Assembly (NCBI RefSeq): GCF_001708185.1
Contig: NZ_MDDN01000003.1
Span: 248,001-312,000, forward strand
Length of the DNA: 64,000 nucleotides
Direction of reading: 5' to 3'
DNA from: Lysinibacillus xylanilyticus
GTDB lineage: Bacteria; Bacillota; Bacilli; Bacillales_A; Planococcaceae
Numbering within the stretch: the first letter of the stretch is position 1; every line of letters starts with the position of its first letter. The position numbers were made by a program, and so were the translations under genes. Shown here in pieces: positions 30,514 to 40,136 of the stretch. The notes beneath the pieces were generated by a model. That model was not told the DNA's origin. It made no database searches and saw nothing but the letters and a program-made list of their open reading frames with translations.

Positions 30514-31648
30514 TTAATATTGGAATTTTTTTAGTAAGCCTTGAAGCTCGTGTGCTTGTTGTGCCATCTCTTTGGCTGAAGACGCCATATTATCTATGAA
30601 AGCTAATTGCTCCTTCGCTGTTAACGTAACATGCTCCGTATTTTCAGTTGCCTTGCTTGCAATGCGTGCCATTGCTTCTGTTGAGGCAGTTACTTCTTCA
30701 ACACCCGCGGACATTTGCTCTGTTACAGTAGAGACGTCATGTAACTGTGTACTAACTCTCTTAATCGACTGCATGATTTTGTGGAAGACCTGCTTTGTCT
30801 CATCAACAATATTCCTACCTGCTGCTGTTTCTTTCGAGTTACTCGAAATGGCCGTAATAACATTCGCCGTATTATGTTGAATAGAATGAATAAGTGATGC
30901 TATTTGATCTGCAGATTCCTTTGATTGTTCTGCTAATTTACGAACCTCATTTGCAACGACAGCAAAGCCTTTTCCTTGTTCACCAGCACGAGCCGCTTCT
31001 ATAGCAGCGTTTAAAGCAAGTAAATTCGTTTGATCGGCGATACTTGTAAACTACCTGATATAGCAATAATAGCTCCTATGAATAACACTATGAGCAACTT
31101 GCCAATAAATGCAAAAATAATAGCATTCATCTCGTCTATAGGTTCACCGACAAACCACATCCCAATAATGTCTCCATTTGCATCTTTAATTGGTGCATAG
31201 AGTGTTAAGTATTTTGTTCCTACTACATCGGCTTCACCTATGAAAGTTTCCCCTTTATTCATCACATTTTCAACGACATTTGAATCTGCCTCTTTACCAA
31301 CTAAACGTTCCCCATTTAGCTGTAAATTGGTAATAAGCCCTTTCGACCTTGGAAAATAGTTACACCACCTTCGATGCTTTCTCCTACCTCATCAACAAAG
31401 GCCTTCTGGTCAACTATTTTCGTATTCCCTTTGTATAGTTCCCCGTCTTTTATCGCCCAATCTCCCTTAAATCGTTCCTCTAGTAACATATAACCAACCT
31501 TCGAAACATAGGTTATACTCTGCTCGAAATTGTTATGCATAATTTGTTTCACTTGCATATAAGAGACAATTCCAATCATCATGCTTAAAAATATGATGAC
31601 TCCCACTAAAAGCAAATTAAATTTTGTACTAATTTTAAAAGTGCGCAA
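30514..31648 (-). pseudogene. Decayed methyl-accepting chemotaxis protein
   Basis: The remains of a chemoreceptor. The N-terminus (from TTG 31648 after GGAGAGAGGGG) has one membrane helix and a Cache-like sensor. The frame is lost near 31340, at TIFQGRKG, but resumes one base away as ITNLQLNGERLVGKEADSNVVENVMNKGE. The second membrane helix follows. Near 31044 the sequence then jumps straight into [40 protein letters not shown] of the signalling tip. The HAMP domain and the first half of the cytoplasmic coiled coil are missing. The last 86 residues with the C-terminal coiled coil are intact. Total length is about 1.1 kb against 1.7 kb for a normal receptor, so it is not functional. Confidence 0.85.
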
Positions 31649-31986
31649 AAAACCCCTCTCTCCTTTTTCATATTTTCCAGGAATATTATGTATAAAATGT
31701 AAACCAATTTTATTAAACATGATTCTGACTATAGTTTCAACACTTTATCAATAAATTACTATTATTAATCGATATGGACTGTTAGTGGTAAAAATGCAGC
31801 AATAAGGGAGAGGGTTTTTTCAATATTTGAAGCAATGAGGAAAATGACTCTTGGTCAGGAAATAGCTAAAATAACCGGTTTAAAACTTTTCCGTAGCCTT
31901 CGACGATATATTTAGTTCTTCATTTGTATGTTCTTCAACTTTAAAAGAAGTAATATGTTTTCTTATGAAAGCTCCCGATACTCTAT

Positions 31987-32355
31987 TTAGTTAGATAAAT
32001 AACGTTCATCAATCGCTTGAACAGCTAGTTTCAACGCTTTCATTCTTCTTTCTAAAAGCGTTTTTTGGGGACTACCAACCTTTGACTTACTATATATGTT
32101 CTCAATTGATGGAAATAAACCAGTAAGAACTTGGCGAGCTTCTACTAAATCTTCCTGGGTATAATGATGGGGGCTTTGATTCCAAACGTATTCTAACATT
32201 GCTAAGCCAATGCAAACAGCTTTAAGTCGCTTCTTTACCAAGGTAGTATTTGCACCTTTCTGAGTCATTTGGGACAAAGCGTTTTCGAGTTTTCTAATTG
32301 TCGATTGTAAAGATTTTATTGATTCCAATTTTTCTACATTTGATACGTTTTCCAT
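31987..32355 (-). CDS. Hypothetical helical protein
   Basis: A 122-residue soluble, largely helical protein; residues 7-50 look like a coiled coil (LESIKSLQSTIRKLENALSQM). I do not recognise the family. The C-terminal part is rich in basic and leucine residues (LLERRMKALKLAVQAIDERYL). The ATG is preceded by AAGAAAAGGTAGTGCTACT, a moderate site. It stands alone between a chemoreceptor pseudogene and the terminator of the acyl-CoA ligase operon. Confidence 0.55.
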   Translation of the reverse strand: MENVSNVEKLESIKSLQSTIRKLENALSQMTQKGANTTLVKKRLKAVCIGLAMLEYVWNQSPHHYTQEDLVEARQVLTGLFPSIENIYSKSKVGSPQKTLLERRMKALKLAVQAIDERYLSN

Positions 32356-32527
32356 AGTAGCACTACCTTTTCTTCGTTTCCGAATTTTATTCCTTGATAC
32401 TAGATAAAAACATTAAGAACCTGATTTCACTCGCAATATTTTAACATAAATACAAAAAGGATTCTCAAAGGATGAATCTAGGAAGAAGTTGCCTTGAGCA
32501 TTAAGGAAGCATTTCATTTATAAAAGC

Positions 32528-32556
32528 GAAAAACGCCTGGAGACCCAAGCGTTTTT
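32528..32556 (-). terminator. Terminator of the liv/acyl-CoA operon
   Basis: AAAAACGC-TGG and CCA-GCGTTTTT arms close the long minus-strand operon directly after the ligase stop. Confidence 0.85.
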
Positions 32557-32558
32557 AC

Positions 32559-34025
32559 TCAAGAAGATGCTTTCGCATACATTTGTAATGCTTTTTTATC
32601 AATTTTCCCGACACTTGTTTTTGGCAATTCGTCGATGAAAATAATCTTTTTTGGAATTTTGTAGCGACCTAGATGCTTACCACAGATTTCTTTAATTTCC
32701 TCTATTATCGAATCTCCCTGATCCTTGCAAGCAATAATTGCCGTCACGATTTCTCCCCAATAATCATCAGCCACTCCAATCACTGCAACTTCTTGCACTT
32801 GCTGATGGCGCAAAATACATTGTTCTACTTCTTGAGGATAAACGTTCTCACCACCAGAAATAATCATCTCCTTACTGCGACCGACAATATAAAAATCGCC
32901 ATCCTCATCCATCATGGCTAAATCACCCGTTTTTAACCAACCATCATGCATGATTTTTTCAGTTTCCTGCTGATTATTCCAGTAAAAGCGAAACATATGC
33001 TTTCCTCTGACCAATAGCTCTCCCACTTCATTTGGCGCACAGCTTTCTCCTGCACTATTGATAATTTTAGCTTCATTGAATTGCATGCTCTTCCCCACAG
33101 CACCTTTTTTCAAATAAGCATCTTCCCGAGAAATATAAAAATTATTTGGACCTGCTTCCGTTAAGCCGTAGCCCTCTTTAAAAAATAGCCCTTTTTTATA
33201 AAATTCATCATAAATCGGATACGGACATGGTGCCCCTCCTGATAAAAATACTTTCACGGAAGGAAAATTACTCTCCTTAAAGTAATCCGTCGCAATCATC
33301 GCTTGGTACATCGTTGGCACAAAAAGCGAAATCGTCGCCTTATACTGATTAGTTGCTTTAAGTGCGGTTTCTGCGTCGAACTTATCACCAATAACAACCG
33401 TACCTCCAGCCATTAGCAGCGGAATACATAGGGCATTCAAACCTCCAGTATGAAACAACGGCATATAATTTAACGTGCAATCAGTATCATTTAAGCCCCA
33501 GCTAATAATTGTATTGATGGCATTCCAATTAATAGAATTAAAGGAAAGGACAACTCCCTTTGCCTTGCCAGTTGTGCCCCCTGTATAAATCATAAACCAA
33601 GGATCATTAAGGTCTACTTCTTTAATGTTGAGCGCACCTACTTCATTAGCTAAACGAAGGGGATGCATGTTTTCTAAAAATAAAGGGCAATTCATTTCAT
33701 CATCGTAAAGCAGTAAGGAAGGCGTAGCATCCGTTAAAATATCATTTAATTCCTTCGTACTCATACGCCAATTTAATGGTACGTAGATAAGACCTCGTAA
33801 TCCGCAGGCGAATACGATCGCTAAAAGCTGGATGTGATTTTTCGAAAATACAGTTACACGACTCCCTGCCTGTAAATTTTGACGCTCAAAAAAACAACTC
33901 CATTTTGTAATTTCCTCTGTTAATTGCTGATAAGTCCACTGTTCCTGTGTTTCTAAATTCACCAATGCTATACGCTTAGGTGTTAACGATGCTCGTTTTA
34001 AAATCCAGGCTTGCTCTACAAACAT
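32559..34025 (-). CDS. Acyl-CoA synthetase (AMP-forming)
   Basis: An ANL-superfamily ligase of 488 residues. Core motifs are in order: the P-loop IYTGGTTGKAKGVV (about 153-166), YGLTEAGP (about 288-295), TGDLAMMDEDGDFYIVGRSKEMI (about 371-393) with the hinge, ISGGENVYPQEVE, and the C-terminal catalytic lysine in PKTSVGKIDKKAL. It activates a carboxylic acid with ATP to an acyl-AMP and then acyl-CoA. As last gene of a unit starting with a Liv-type importer it probably activates the imported acid. Chain length or aromatic preference cannot be read from the sequence. Confidence 0.88.
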   Translation of the reverse strand: MFVEQAWILKRASLTPKRIALVNLETQEQWTYQQLTEEITKWSCFFERQNLQAGSRVTVFSKNHIQLLAIVFACGLRGLIYVPLNWRMSTKELNDILTDATPSLLLYDDEMNCPLFLENMHPLRLANEVGALNIKEVDLNDPWFMIYTGGTTGKAKGVVLSFNSINWNAINTIISWGLNDTDCTLNYMPLFHTGGLNALCIPLLMAGGTVVIGDKFDAETALKATNQYKATISLFVPTMYQAMIATDYFKESNFPSVKVFLSGGAPCPYPIYDEFYKKGLFFKEGYGLTEAGPNNFYISREDAYLKKGAVGKSMQFNEAKIINSAGESCAPNEVGELLVRGKHMFRFYWNNQQETEKIMHDGWLKTGDLAMMDEDGDFYIVGRSKEMIISGGENVYPQEVEQCILRHQQVQEVAVIGVADDYWGEIVTAIIACKDQGDSIIEEIKEICGKHLGRYKIPKKIIFIDELPKTSVGKIDKKALQMYAKASS

Positions 34026-34041
34026 CTTGAAAGCCTCCTTA

Positions 34042-34773
34042 TCACATCATAATTGCTCCATCCACATGAAGCGTGTGACCGTGGACATAGGATGCCTCAT
34101 CAGATGCTAAAAATAAATAAGCGTTGGCAATATCTCTAGGTGTGCCTAATCTTTGCAGTGGCACGATAGAGCGCATTTGTGCCAGCACATTTTCTGGCAT
34201 TTTTTTCACCATGTCTGTTTCTGTAAAGCCAGGTGCCACTGCATTAACGTTGATGCCCTTACGCCCTAATTCCTTCGCCCATGTTTTGGTCATGCCGACG
34301 ATAGCAGCCTTTGTGGCAGCGTAATTCGTTTGACCAACATTTCCATAGACACCACTGACAGAAGAAGTATTAATAATTTTGCCCCCGCCGGCAGCCACCA
34401 TATGTGGAATTACCTCTTGTGTACAATGAAACACGCCAGTCAAATTAACATCAAGCACTTGTTGAAACTGATCTTCTGTCATTTTTGTTAGCATCGCGTC
34501 ACGTGTAATACCTGCATTGTTTATTAAAATATCGATTCGGCCTTCTCGCTCTATAACCGTTGCCACTAGCTTCTTGACGCTCTCTCTATCCGCAACGTTT
34601 ACTTGCACAAATAATGCCTGATCCCCTAATTGCTGTGTCGCTGAAACGCCAGCTTCTTCATTAAAATCTGCAATGACAACGAATGCCCCCTCTTCTATAA
34701 ATCGTTCAGCAGCAGCATAACCAATCCCATTCGCAGCTCCTGTAATAATGGCAACCTTATTGTTTAAACGCAT
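34042..34773 (-). CDS. Short-chain dehydrogenase (FabG-like 3-oxoacyl reductase)
   Basis: An SDR of 243 residues, very close to 3-oxoacyl-ACP/acetoacetyl-CoA reductases. It has the nucleotide-binding GAANGIG (12-18), NNAG, the catalytic serine in SSVSGVYG and the YAATK active site. The start MRLNNKVAIITG at 34773 follows GGAGGAAAG; an ATG five codons earlier lies inside the ribosome site. The gene overlaps the preceding hydrolase by 17 bp. In this operon it may act on a 3-oxoacyl-CoA rather than serve general fatty-acid synthesis. Confidence 0.88.
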   Translation of the reverse strand: MRLNNKVAIITGAANGIGYAAAERFIEEGAFVVIADFNEEAGVSATQQLGDQALFVQVNVADRESVKKLVATVIEREGRIDILINNAGITRDAMLTKMTEDQFQQVLDVNLTGVFHCTQEVIPHMVAAGGGKIINTSSVSGVYGNVGQTNYAATKAAIVGMTKTWAKELGRKGINVNAVAPGFTETDMVKKMPENVLAQMRSIVPLQRLGTPRDIANAYLFLASDEASYVHGHTLHVDGAIMM

Positions 34774-35668
34774 AATTCTTTCCTCCAATTTCTAAAAAAG
34801 CTTCGATTTCAGATGTAAGCTGTGGTAAATCATCTATTAATGGGGAGTGACCGCAGCCTTTTAAGCTGACAAACTGTACATTAGTACCTAAATCGAGCAT
34901 TGTTTCATCATTCATTTCTTCCGTTATGACATAATCGCGATCCCCTCTTAACACTAAGACCGGAATGGTAATCTGTTGTACCTCTTGAGTTCCTTTTGCG
35001 ACCTCATTATCAACTGCACTAATATTAAAGCCGTTTAATGCATGATAAACTTCAGCTAAATTTCTTTGCGTCAGCATATCCTCCACATATTCCTGATAGT
35101 GTTCCGCGCTAGGTTGCTGATGTGTGTAAATAAGTGCGTTCCAAATCGACTGTAAGCCTTGCACATTTTTCGAATCATAGAAACCTTGTACTAATTTTGT
35201 TTTAGATGTATCAACGAGCACCTCTTCATAGGTAAATGCTCTCTTCAATGATGTTTGATGGCCAGTACCTGAATCTGTGTAAAATGGATAGCCTCTCGTA
35301 GATGCAGTTGCTAGTAAAATAAGCTGCTGACAATAGCCTGGATAATTTGCGACAAACTGCATACATACTGCTCCGCCCGTTGACCAGCCAATCATGTCAA
35401 AGTGTTGCAATTCAATGGCATCCACAAATAGCTTTACATCATCGCTAAAATCTTTTATCGCAGAAATTGGTTTATGATAAGATGAACTACCAAATCCTCG
35501 TAAATCCATCGCGTAAATTGTATATTTCTCATCCAATGAATCTATTAAAACATCCCAATGCTTAGAGGATGTCATATTGCCATGAATAAGTAATAAAACA
35601 TGTTCGCCCCCTTGACGTTTACGATATGCAATCGTTTCTCCATTTGATAGTTGAACCGTTTTTAACAT
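34757..35668 (-). CDS. Alpha/beta hydrolase in the liv/acyl-CoA operon
   Basis: An alpha/beta-hydrolase of 303 residues with LIHGNMTSSKHWD (oxyanion region, about 27-39), nucleophile elbow GWSTGG (Ser at about 95), the acid in RGDRDYV and the histidine in GCGHSP near the C-terminus. It could cleave esters, thioesters or lactones. It lies 12 bp after the KAS III-like gene and overlaps the SDR gene, so it is a regular operon member. Substrate is unknown; a role in releasing the acid that the ligase activates is a reasonable guess. Confidence 0.85.
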   Translation of the reverse strand: MLKTVQLSNGETIAYRKRQGGEHVLLLIHGNMTSSKHWDVLIDSLDEKYTIYAMDLRGFGSSSYHKPISAIKDFSDDVKLFVDAIELQHFDMIGWSTGGAVCMQFVANYPGYCQQLILLATASTRGYPFYTDSGTGHQTSLKRAFTYEEVLVDTSKTKLVQGFYDSKNVQGLQSIWNALIYTHQQPSAEHYQEYVEDMLTQRNLAEVYHALNGFNISAVDNEVAKGTQEVQQITIPVLVLRGDRDYVITEEMNDETMLDLGTNVQFVSLKGCGHSPLIDDLPQLTSEIEAFLEIGGKNYAFKQ

Positions 35669-35680
35669 CGCATTGCCCCC

Positions 35681-36685
35681 TTATCCCCATCGAATTGTCA
35701 TAGCTCCCCATACATAACCAATACCAGCACTCACAAGTGTGATGATGTCCCCAGCGTGAATACGACCTTCTTCTAGCGCCAGCTGCAATGATAATATTTG
35801 ATCAATCTGTCCGATATGACCATACTCCTGTAAATAGATGGACTGCTCCTGCTTTAGACCAAGTTCAGATAAAATATAATCATGAGCAGATCTTTTCATA
35901 TGAAGCATCGCTAAATAGCTTATATTTCCCTCGTTCAATCCACTTTTCGCTAAAGATGTTCGAATGACCTTCAAAAAATTGCTTAAAGATTTTTGTTCTA
36001 AACGTTCCTTCATCCCTATTGGGTCAATGACATCAAGTTGATATAAATTATTCTCTAAATCAAAAGACGTCAACGGTTTCTTAGTACCACCAACGGGCAC
36101 GACAACATCTTCCGAGAACGAGCCATCCGTCATAATAGCTGCCTCTAATAAATGATTTTTGTCATAGTTCTTTTGTAAAAGGATGGCGCCTCCACCAGCC
36201 GCTAAATTATACATAAACCGTGTTCTCGGATTGCTATAGTCGATAAAATCAACATTTCGATAGCCACCTGCTAATAGAATGGTTTGAATAGAATCGTCTG
36301 ATGCCATTAAACTTTTTGCTAGTTTAAGAGCCATAATCGTCGTGCCACATCTTAATTGCACATCAAATGCCCAAGCATTGACGGCCCCAAGCTCCTCCTG
36401 CATCTTGATAGAGGCCGTCCACAGAGGATACTCCTTATGCTCCTCTCCCATATAAATAACAACATCAATGTCCTTCGGCTCGATATTAGCCTTGCGTATT
36501 GCCTCCTGAGCTGCCCACACACCCATTTGCACTGTATGATCATGCTCACCCGGAATAGGCTTTTCATGGATGCCCATTTTTTGTCGAATAATATCTTCTG
36601 GAATAGTAGAACGGGCTGCTATTTCTTTAGATGTCATTTTTGTTTGTGGAATATAAATTCCGGTACTTACAATACCTACAGTCAT
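35681..36685 (-). CDS. KAS III-like thiolase-fold enzyme with altered triad
   Basis: A 334-residue protein of the FabH/KAS III family. The nucleophile is Cys113 (QLRCGTT) and the first histidine is His262 (LHMK). The third catalytic position, Asn in FabH (in NxGNTS), is His290 here (EYGHIGQID). Such changes occur in acyltransferase-type KAS III homologues outside fatty-acid synthesis. The start overlaps livM by 4 bp. It probably condenses or transfers an acyl group from a CoA thioester in a small dedicated pathway, not in housekeeping fatty-acid initiation. Confidence 0.78.
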   Translation of the reverse strand: MTVGIVSTGIYIPQTKMTSKEIAARSTIPEDIIRQKMGIHEKPIPGEHDHTVQMGVWAAQEAIRKANIEPKDIDVVIYMGEEHKEYPLWTASIKMQEELGAVNAWAFDVQLRCGTTIMALKLAKSLMASDDSIQTILLAGGYRNVDFIDYSNPRTRFMYNLAAGGGAILLQKNYDKNHLLEAAIMTDGSFSEDVVVPVGGTKKPLTSFDLENNLYQLDVIDPIGMKERLEQKSLSNFLKVIRTSLAKSGLNEGNISYLAMLHMKRSAHDYILSELGLKQEQSIYLQEYGHIGQIDQILSLQLALEEGRIHAGDIITLVSAGIGYVWGAMTIRWG

Positions 36686-37701
36686 TCAAATCGCTCCTTT
36701 TCCTGCGGCTGGGCAACTGATGTTTTGTCTTTTTCCTTTAGCTTTAATCGCCATTTCCAATACATCATGCGCAGTGACCCAATAATTCCTTTCGGGAAAA
36801 AGATAACAGCTAAAATATATAGAATCCCAAAGAAAATAATCCAACGCTCAAATATTGGATAATCACGGGCTAACCCTGAGAGTGTATGTTGTGCATATTC
36901 AATTACAGCCGCTCCGAGCAATGGTCCAACCAATGTGCCAACACCACCAATAATTGTCATTAGCAATGCATCTAATGTGATATCCATTGTCATCACACTC
37001 GTATTAACGAAGCGAAGTGATATAGCATATAAGGCGCCCGCTAAGCTGGCAACGGTACCTGCAACAACGGATGCAATCACTTTATAATGCAAGGTGTTGT
37101 AGCCTAATGATTTTGTGCGTTGTTCGTTTTCTCGAACAGCGATTAAAATCCGCCCTGTTGGTGAGTTAACGAAGCGATATAGTGCGATAAAAATAAAGAC
37201 TAAGCATGCTAATACAAAGAAATAAAACGTTATTCTGTCTCTAAATATGTCTGGTGCTCTAAATGTAAAGCCATCATTTCCGTATGTGATAGAGCGCCAT
37301 TTTTCCGCCACTACTAAAAATAGTCCCGAAAAGGCTAGCGTCAACATTGCAAAGAAATGACTTTTTAACCGAAGTGTTAGTAACCCCACTAAGAAGCTAA
37401 TGAACCCTGCGATCAATATGCCGACAACGATTGACAATAGAAAGATCGACAGCGTGTTATCCATTTGTTTCAGCATGACAGATGTTGTGTACGCTCCTAT
37501 ACCAAAAAACATGGCGTGACCAAATGACACAATGCCTGTGTAGCCTAATAGAATGTCATAACTCATCGCTAAAATGCCGAAAATAAAAATCTGTGTTAAT
37601 AAAATCATGAGTGTTCTTGAATCATTGACGAAAGGAAGGAGCACTAAAATGGCCAGCATGAGGAAAAAGCCTACATACTTTAATGACAGCTTATTTTTCA
37701 T
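36682..37701 (-). CDS. livM: Branched-chain-type ABC transporter permease
   Basis: A 339-residue LivM-like permease with about ten membrane helices. Typical stretches are LLGYTGIVSFGHAMFFGIGAY (about 51-71), the EAA-like loop NEQRTKSLGYNTLHYKVIASV and MTIIGGVGTLVGPLLGAA. The start overlaps the livH stop by 4 bp. The C-terminal tail is long and charged. It forms the membrane channel with LivH. Confidence 0.92.
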   Translation of the reverse strand: MKNKLSLKYVGFFLMLAILVLLPFVNDSRTLMILLTQIFIFGILAMSYDILLGYTGIVSFGHAMFFGIGAYTTSVMLKQMDNTLSIFLLSIVVGILIAGFISFLVGLLTLRLKSHFFAMLTLAFSGLFLVVAEKWRSITYGNDGFTFRAPDIFRDRITFYFFVLACLVFIFIALYRFVNSPTGRILIAVRENEQRTKSLGYNTLHYKVIASVVAGTVASLAGALYAISLRFVNTSVMTMDITLDALLMTIIGGVGTLVGPLLGAAVIEYAQHTLSGLARDYPIFERWIIFFGILYILAVIFFPKGIIGSLRMMYWKWRLKLKEKDKTSVAQPQEKERFE

Positions 37702-38570
37702 GTGGATCGCTCCTTTCGCATTGCAAATAAGCCTTGTGGTCGGAAAATTAAGACGATAGCCATTAAAATCATATTGACCGCAAGCGATAATACGGGAACA
37801 TAATAAGCCATAAAGCTACCTGCTAAACCGACTAATATTGCCGCAAGTAGAGAGCCCGAAAAGCTACCCATTCCTCCAATAACGACAACGATAAAGCCCA
37901 AAATCGCATATTCCATGCCCATTTCTGCATAGATAACACCAGAATACGGAGCCATTAACATGCCGCTAAGTGCCGCTAATGATGCACCAACCATGAAGAC
38001 ATATAAAAATACTCTTTTTATATGAATCCCGAGTGCCTGTGCCATTTCTTTATCCTGTACACCGGCCCGAACGATTAGCCCAATCTTTGTGCGCTTCAAC
38101 ATGTACTGGAAAATACCGAAAATCACAAAACCTACAACAATAATAAATAATCGATATTTAATGATAATAACGTCTCCAATTTCCCAACTACCTGCTAAAT
38201 AACTTGGCGTTTTCACTGCCACACCATTAGGTCCAAAGACAACTTTAATCATCTCCTGTAACACAAGCATGAGCCCTAAAGTAATTAAAATTTGTTGAAT
38301 ATGATTGCCATAAACAGGGGTAATAATTAATTTCTCTGTAATAAGTCCTAAAAGTGCACCTGTGACAACGGCCCCTATAATGCCGATTAAAAAGCTCTCT
38401 GTGAACATATACGTAAATATTCCAGCATAAGCCCCCCAGACAAATAATCCACCATGTGCAAAGTTCAAAACATCCATTAATCCAAAAATTAACGTAAGAC
38501 CGGCTGCCAATAAAAAAATTAACATGCCCGTCGCTAGGCCATTAACGACTAAATTTACGAATAGCTCCAA
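37698..38570 (-). CDS. livH: Branched-chain-type ABC transporter permease
   Basis: A 290-residue LivH-like permease with about eight membrane helices. Family marks are AAGLTLIFGLMDVLNFAHGG (about 22-41), NGVAVKTPSYLAG and VVIGGMGSFSGSLLAAILVGL. It follows livF by 15 bp and overlaps livM. LivHM pairs serve amino-acid, urea, amide or aromatic-acid uptake; the co-encoded ligase argues for an organic acid here. Confidence 0.92.
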   Translation of the reverse strand: MELFVNLVVNGLATGMLIFLLAAGLTLIFGLMDVLNFAHGGLFVWGAYAGIFTYMFTESFLIGIIGAVVTGALLGLITEKLIITPVYGNHIQQILITLGLMLVLQEMIKVVFGPNGVAVKTPSYLAGSWEIGDVIIIKYRLFIIVVGFVIFGIFQYMLKRTKIGLIVRAGVQDKEMAQALGIHIKRVFLYVFMVGASLAALSGMLMAPYSGVIYAEMGMEYAILGFIVVVIGGMGSFSGSLLAAILVGLAGSFMAYYVPVLSLAVNMILMAIVLIFRPQGLFAMRKERST

Positions 38571-38585
38571 TGAAGTACACCACCC

Positions 38586-39293
38586 TTATCCTATTCCTAG
38601 GTATTTTCTTTTTAGTTCTTCATTATGGATAAGATCCTGCATTTTACCTGAGTGAACCGTTCTCCCATCATCAATCAATGTGTACGTATCGCCAATTCGA
38701 CTCGCCATAATAAAGTTTTGCTCAACAAGGACAATGGACGTTTGTTTCTTCATTTCAACAATAGCCTCCATTACTTTCTCCACCACTATTGGCGCCAGTC
38801 CTTTTGAAGGCTCATCAATCAAAATTAACTTACTATCATTTATAAATGCTCTTGCCATGGACAGCATTTGCTTTTGACCACCTGAAAGATGTCCACCAGC
38901 CTTTTTCCAAAATTTCTTTAAATCTGGAAACAGCTCTAGCACATAATTTTGTCGCTCTAAGGTAACCGCATCCTCTTTACGCATCGCCACTTTCATATTT
39001 TCCTCAACGGTTAAATCTGCAAAGATTCCTTGGTTTTCAGGCACATAACCTATACCTAATTTTGCCACTTTATAAGTCGGGCTTTTTTTAATAGAGTGTG
39101 AGTGGAAGTTTACCTCTCCCTTTGAGGCAGGCGTTAATCCCATAATCGTTTTTAAAGTAGTCGTTTTCCCTGCGCCATTCCTTCCAAGAAGTACGCTTAC
39201 CTGCCCCTCCTTTGCCTCAAAATTGACTCCCTGCAAAATATGGTATTGGCCGATATATGTGTGGACATCATTTAATTTCAGTAAGGTGTTCAT
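38586..39293 (-). CDS. livF: Branched-chain-type ABC transporter ATP-binding protein
   Basis: A 235-residue LivF-like ATPase with Walker A GRNGAGKTT (37-45), the signature LSGGQKQML (about 136-144) and Walker B LILIDEPSKGLAP. Its start lies inside the end of livG (26-bp overlap). It works with LivG to power transport through LivHM. Confidence 0.92.
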   Translation of the reverse strand: MNTLLKLNDVHTYIGQYHILQGVNFEAKEGQVSVLLGRNGAGKTTTLKTIMGLTPASKGEVNFHSHSIKKSPTYKVAKLGIGYVPENQGIFADLTVEENMKVAMRKEDAVTLERQNYVLELFPDLKKFWKKAGGHLSGGQKQMLSMARAFINDSKLILIDEPSKGLAPIVVEKVMEAIVEMKKQTSIVLVEQNFIMASRIGDTYTLIDDGRTVHSGKMQDLIHNEELKRKYLGIG

Positions 39294-40044
39294 CGTAAAG
39301 ACCCCCTAAATATGCATTTTGTACGGTTTCGTTTTTCATGATGTCCTCCAGGGTTCCATCCGCAAGAAGCTGGCCATTAAACAACACCATAATCGAATCC
39401 GACAAATCTAGAATCATATCCATCTTGTGTTCAATAAGGAGAATGGTTTTATCCCCCTGTTTTTTTATCGTGCGAATGATCTCTAAAATCGTTGGTACTT
39501 CCTCTAAGGACATGCCGGCCGTTGGTTCATCAAGCAATAGGATTTCTGTATCCAGTGCTAATAACATCGCAATTTCAAGCTTTCTCTTTTCTCCATGAGA
39601 CAGCATGGTTGTTAGGGCATCTCTTTTATTGTCGAGTAATACAAGCGTTAATAGCTCCTCTGCTTTTTCTGTAATCGCCTTATAGCTTTTATAATGGCGA
39701 AATAATTGGTAACGCACTTTCTCCTTAGATTGCACAGCCAAACGGACATTTTCTAAAACCGTCAAGTTCGGAAAAACATTGGTGATTTGAAACGATCGCC
39801 CTAGCCCCATACGAGTTCTTTCTATAGCCGATTTTTGCGCAAGTGATTGTCCTTTAAAATAGACATCCCCAGCAGACGGCATTAATTCCCCACTGATTAA
39901 ATTAAAAAAGGTTGTTTTACCAGCACCATTCGGTCCGATAATTGATTTCAAATGCTTTTCTGGCATATTAAAATTCACATGGTCGACAGCTGTGTGTCCG
40001 CCAAAACGAATCGTTAAATTTTCTGTTCGTAAAATAGGCTCCAT
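39268..40044 (-). CDS. livG: Branched-chain-type ABC transporter ATP-binding protein
   Basis: A 258-residue LivG-like ATPase with Walker A GPNGAGKTT (37-45), the LivG-specific LGRSFQITNVFPNLTVLENV stretch, the degenerate signature LSHGEKRKLEIA and Walker B ILLLDEPTAGMS. The start is taken at the ATG at 40044 (GGAG six bases upstream); ATG 40047 is equally possible. Upstream in-frame codons lack a ribosome site. Confidence 0.92.
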   Translation of the reverse strand: MEPILRTENLTIRFGGHTAVDHVNFNMPEKHLKSIIGPNGAGKTTFFNLISGELMPSAGDVYFKGQSLAQKSAIERTRMGLGRSFQITNVFPNLTVLENVRLAVQSKEKVRYQLFRHYKSYKAITEKAEELLTLVLLDNKRDALTTMLSHGEKRKLEIAMLLALDTEILLLDEPTAGMSLEEVPTILEIIRTIKKQGDKTILLIEHKMDMILDLSDSIMVLFNGQLLADGTLEDIMKNETVQNAYLGGLYDEHLTEIK

Positions 40045-40136
40045 CATATTCTCCTTTCTAGCACTTCTATCACTCTTCATCCATTCTCATTGAGATTAGA
40101 TGAAGAGAGACAGAATTTTCTCTGTCTCCACCTTCA

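Noticed and set aside
31788..31914. Plus-strand stretch reading like a helix-turn-helix (MRKMTLGQEIAKITG)
   Set aside because: No plausible start for the full segment and only about 40 codons; at best a remnant, too weak to list as a gene.
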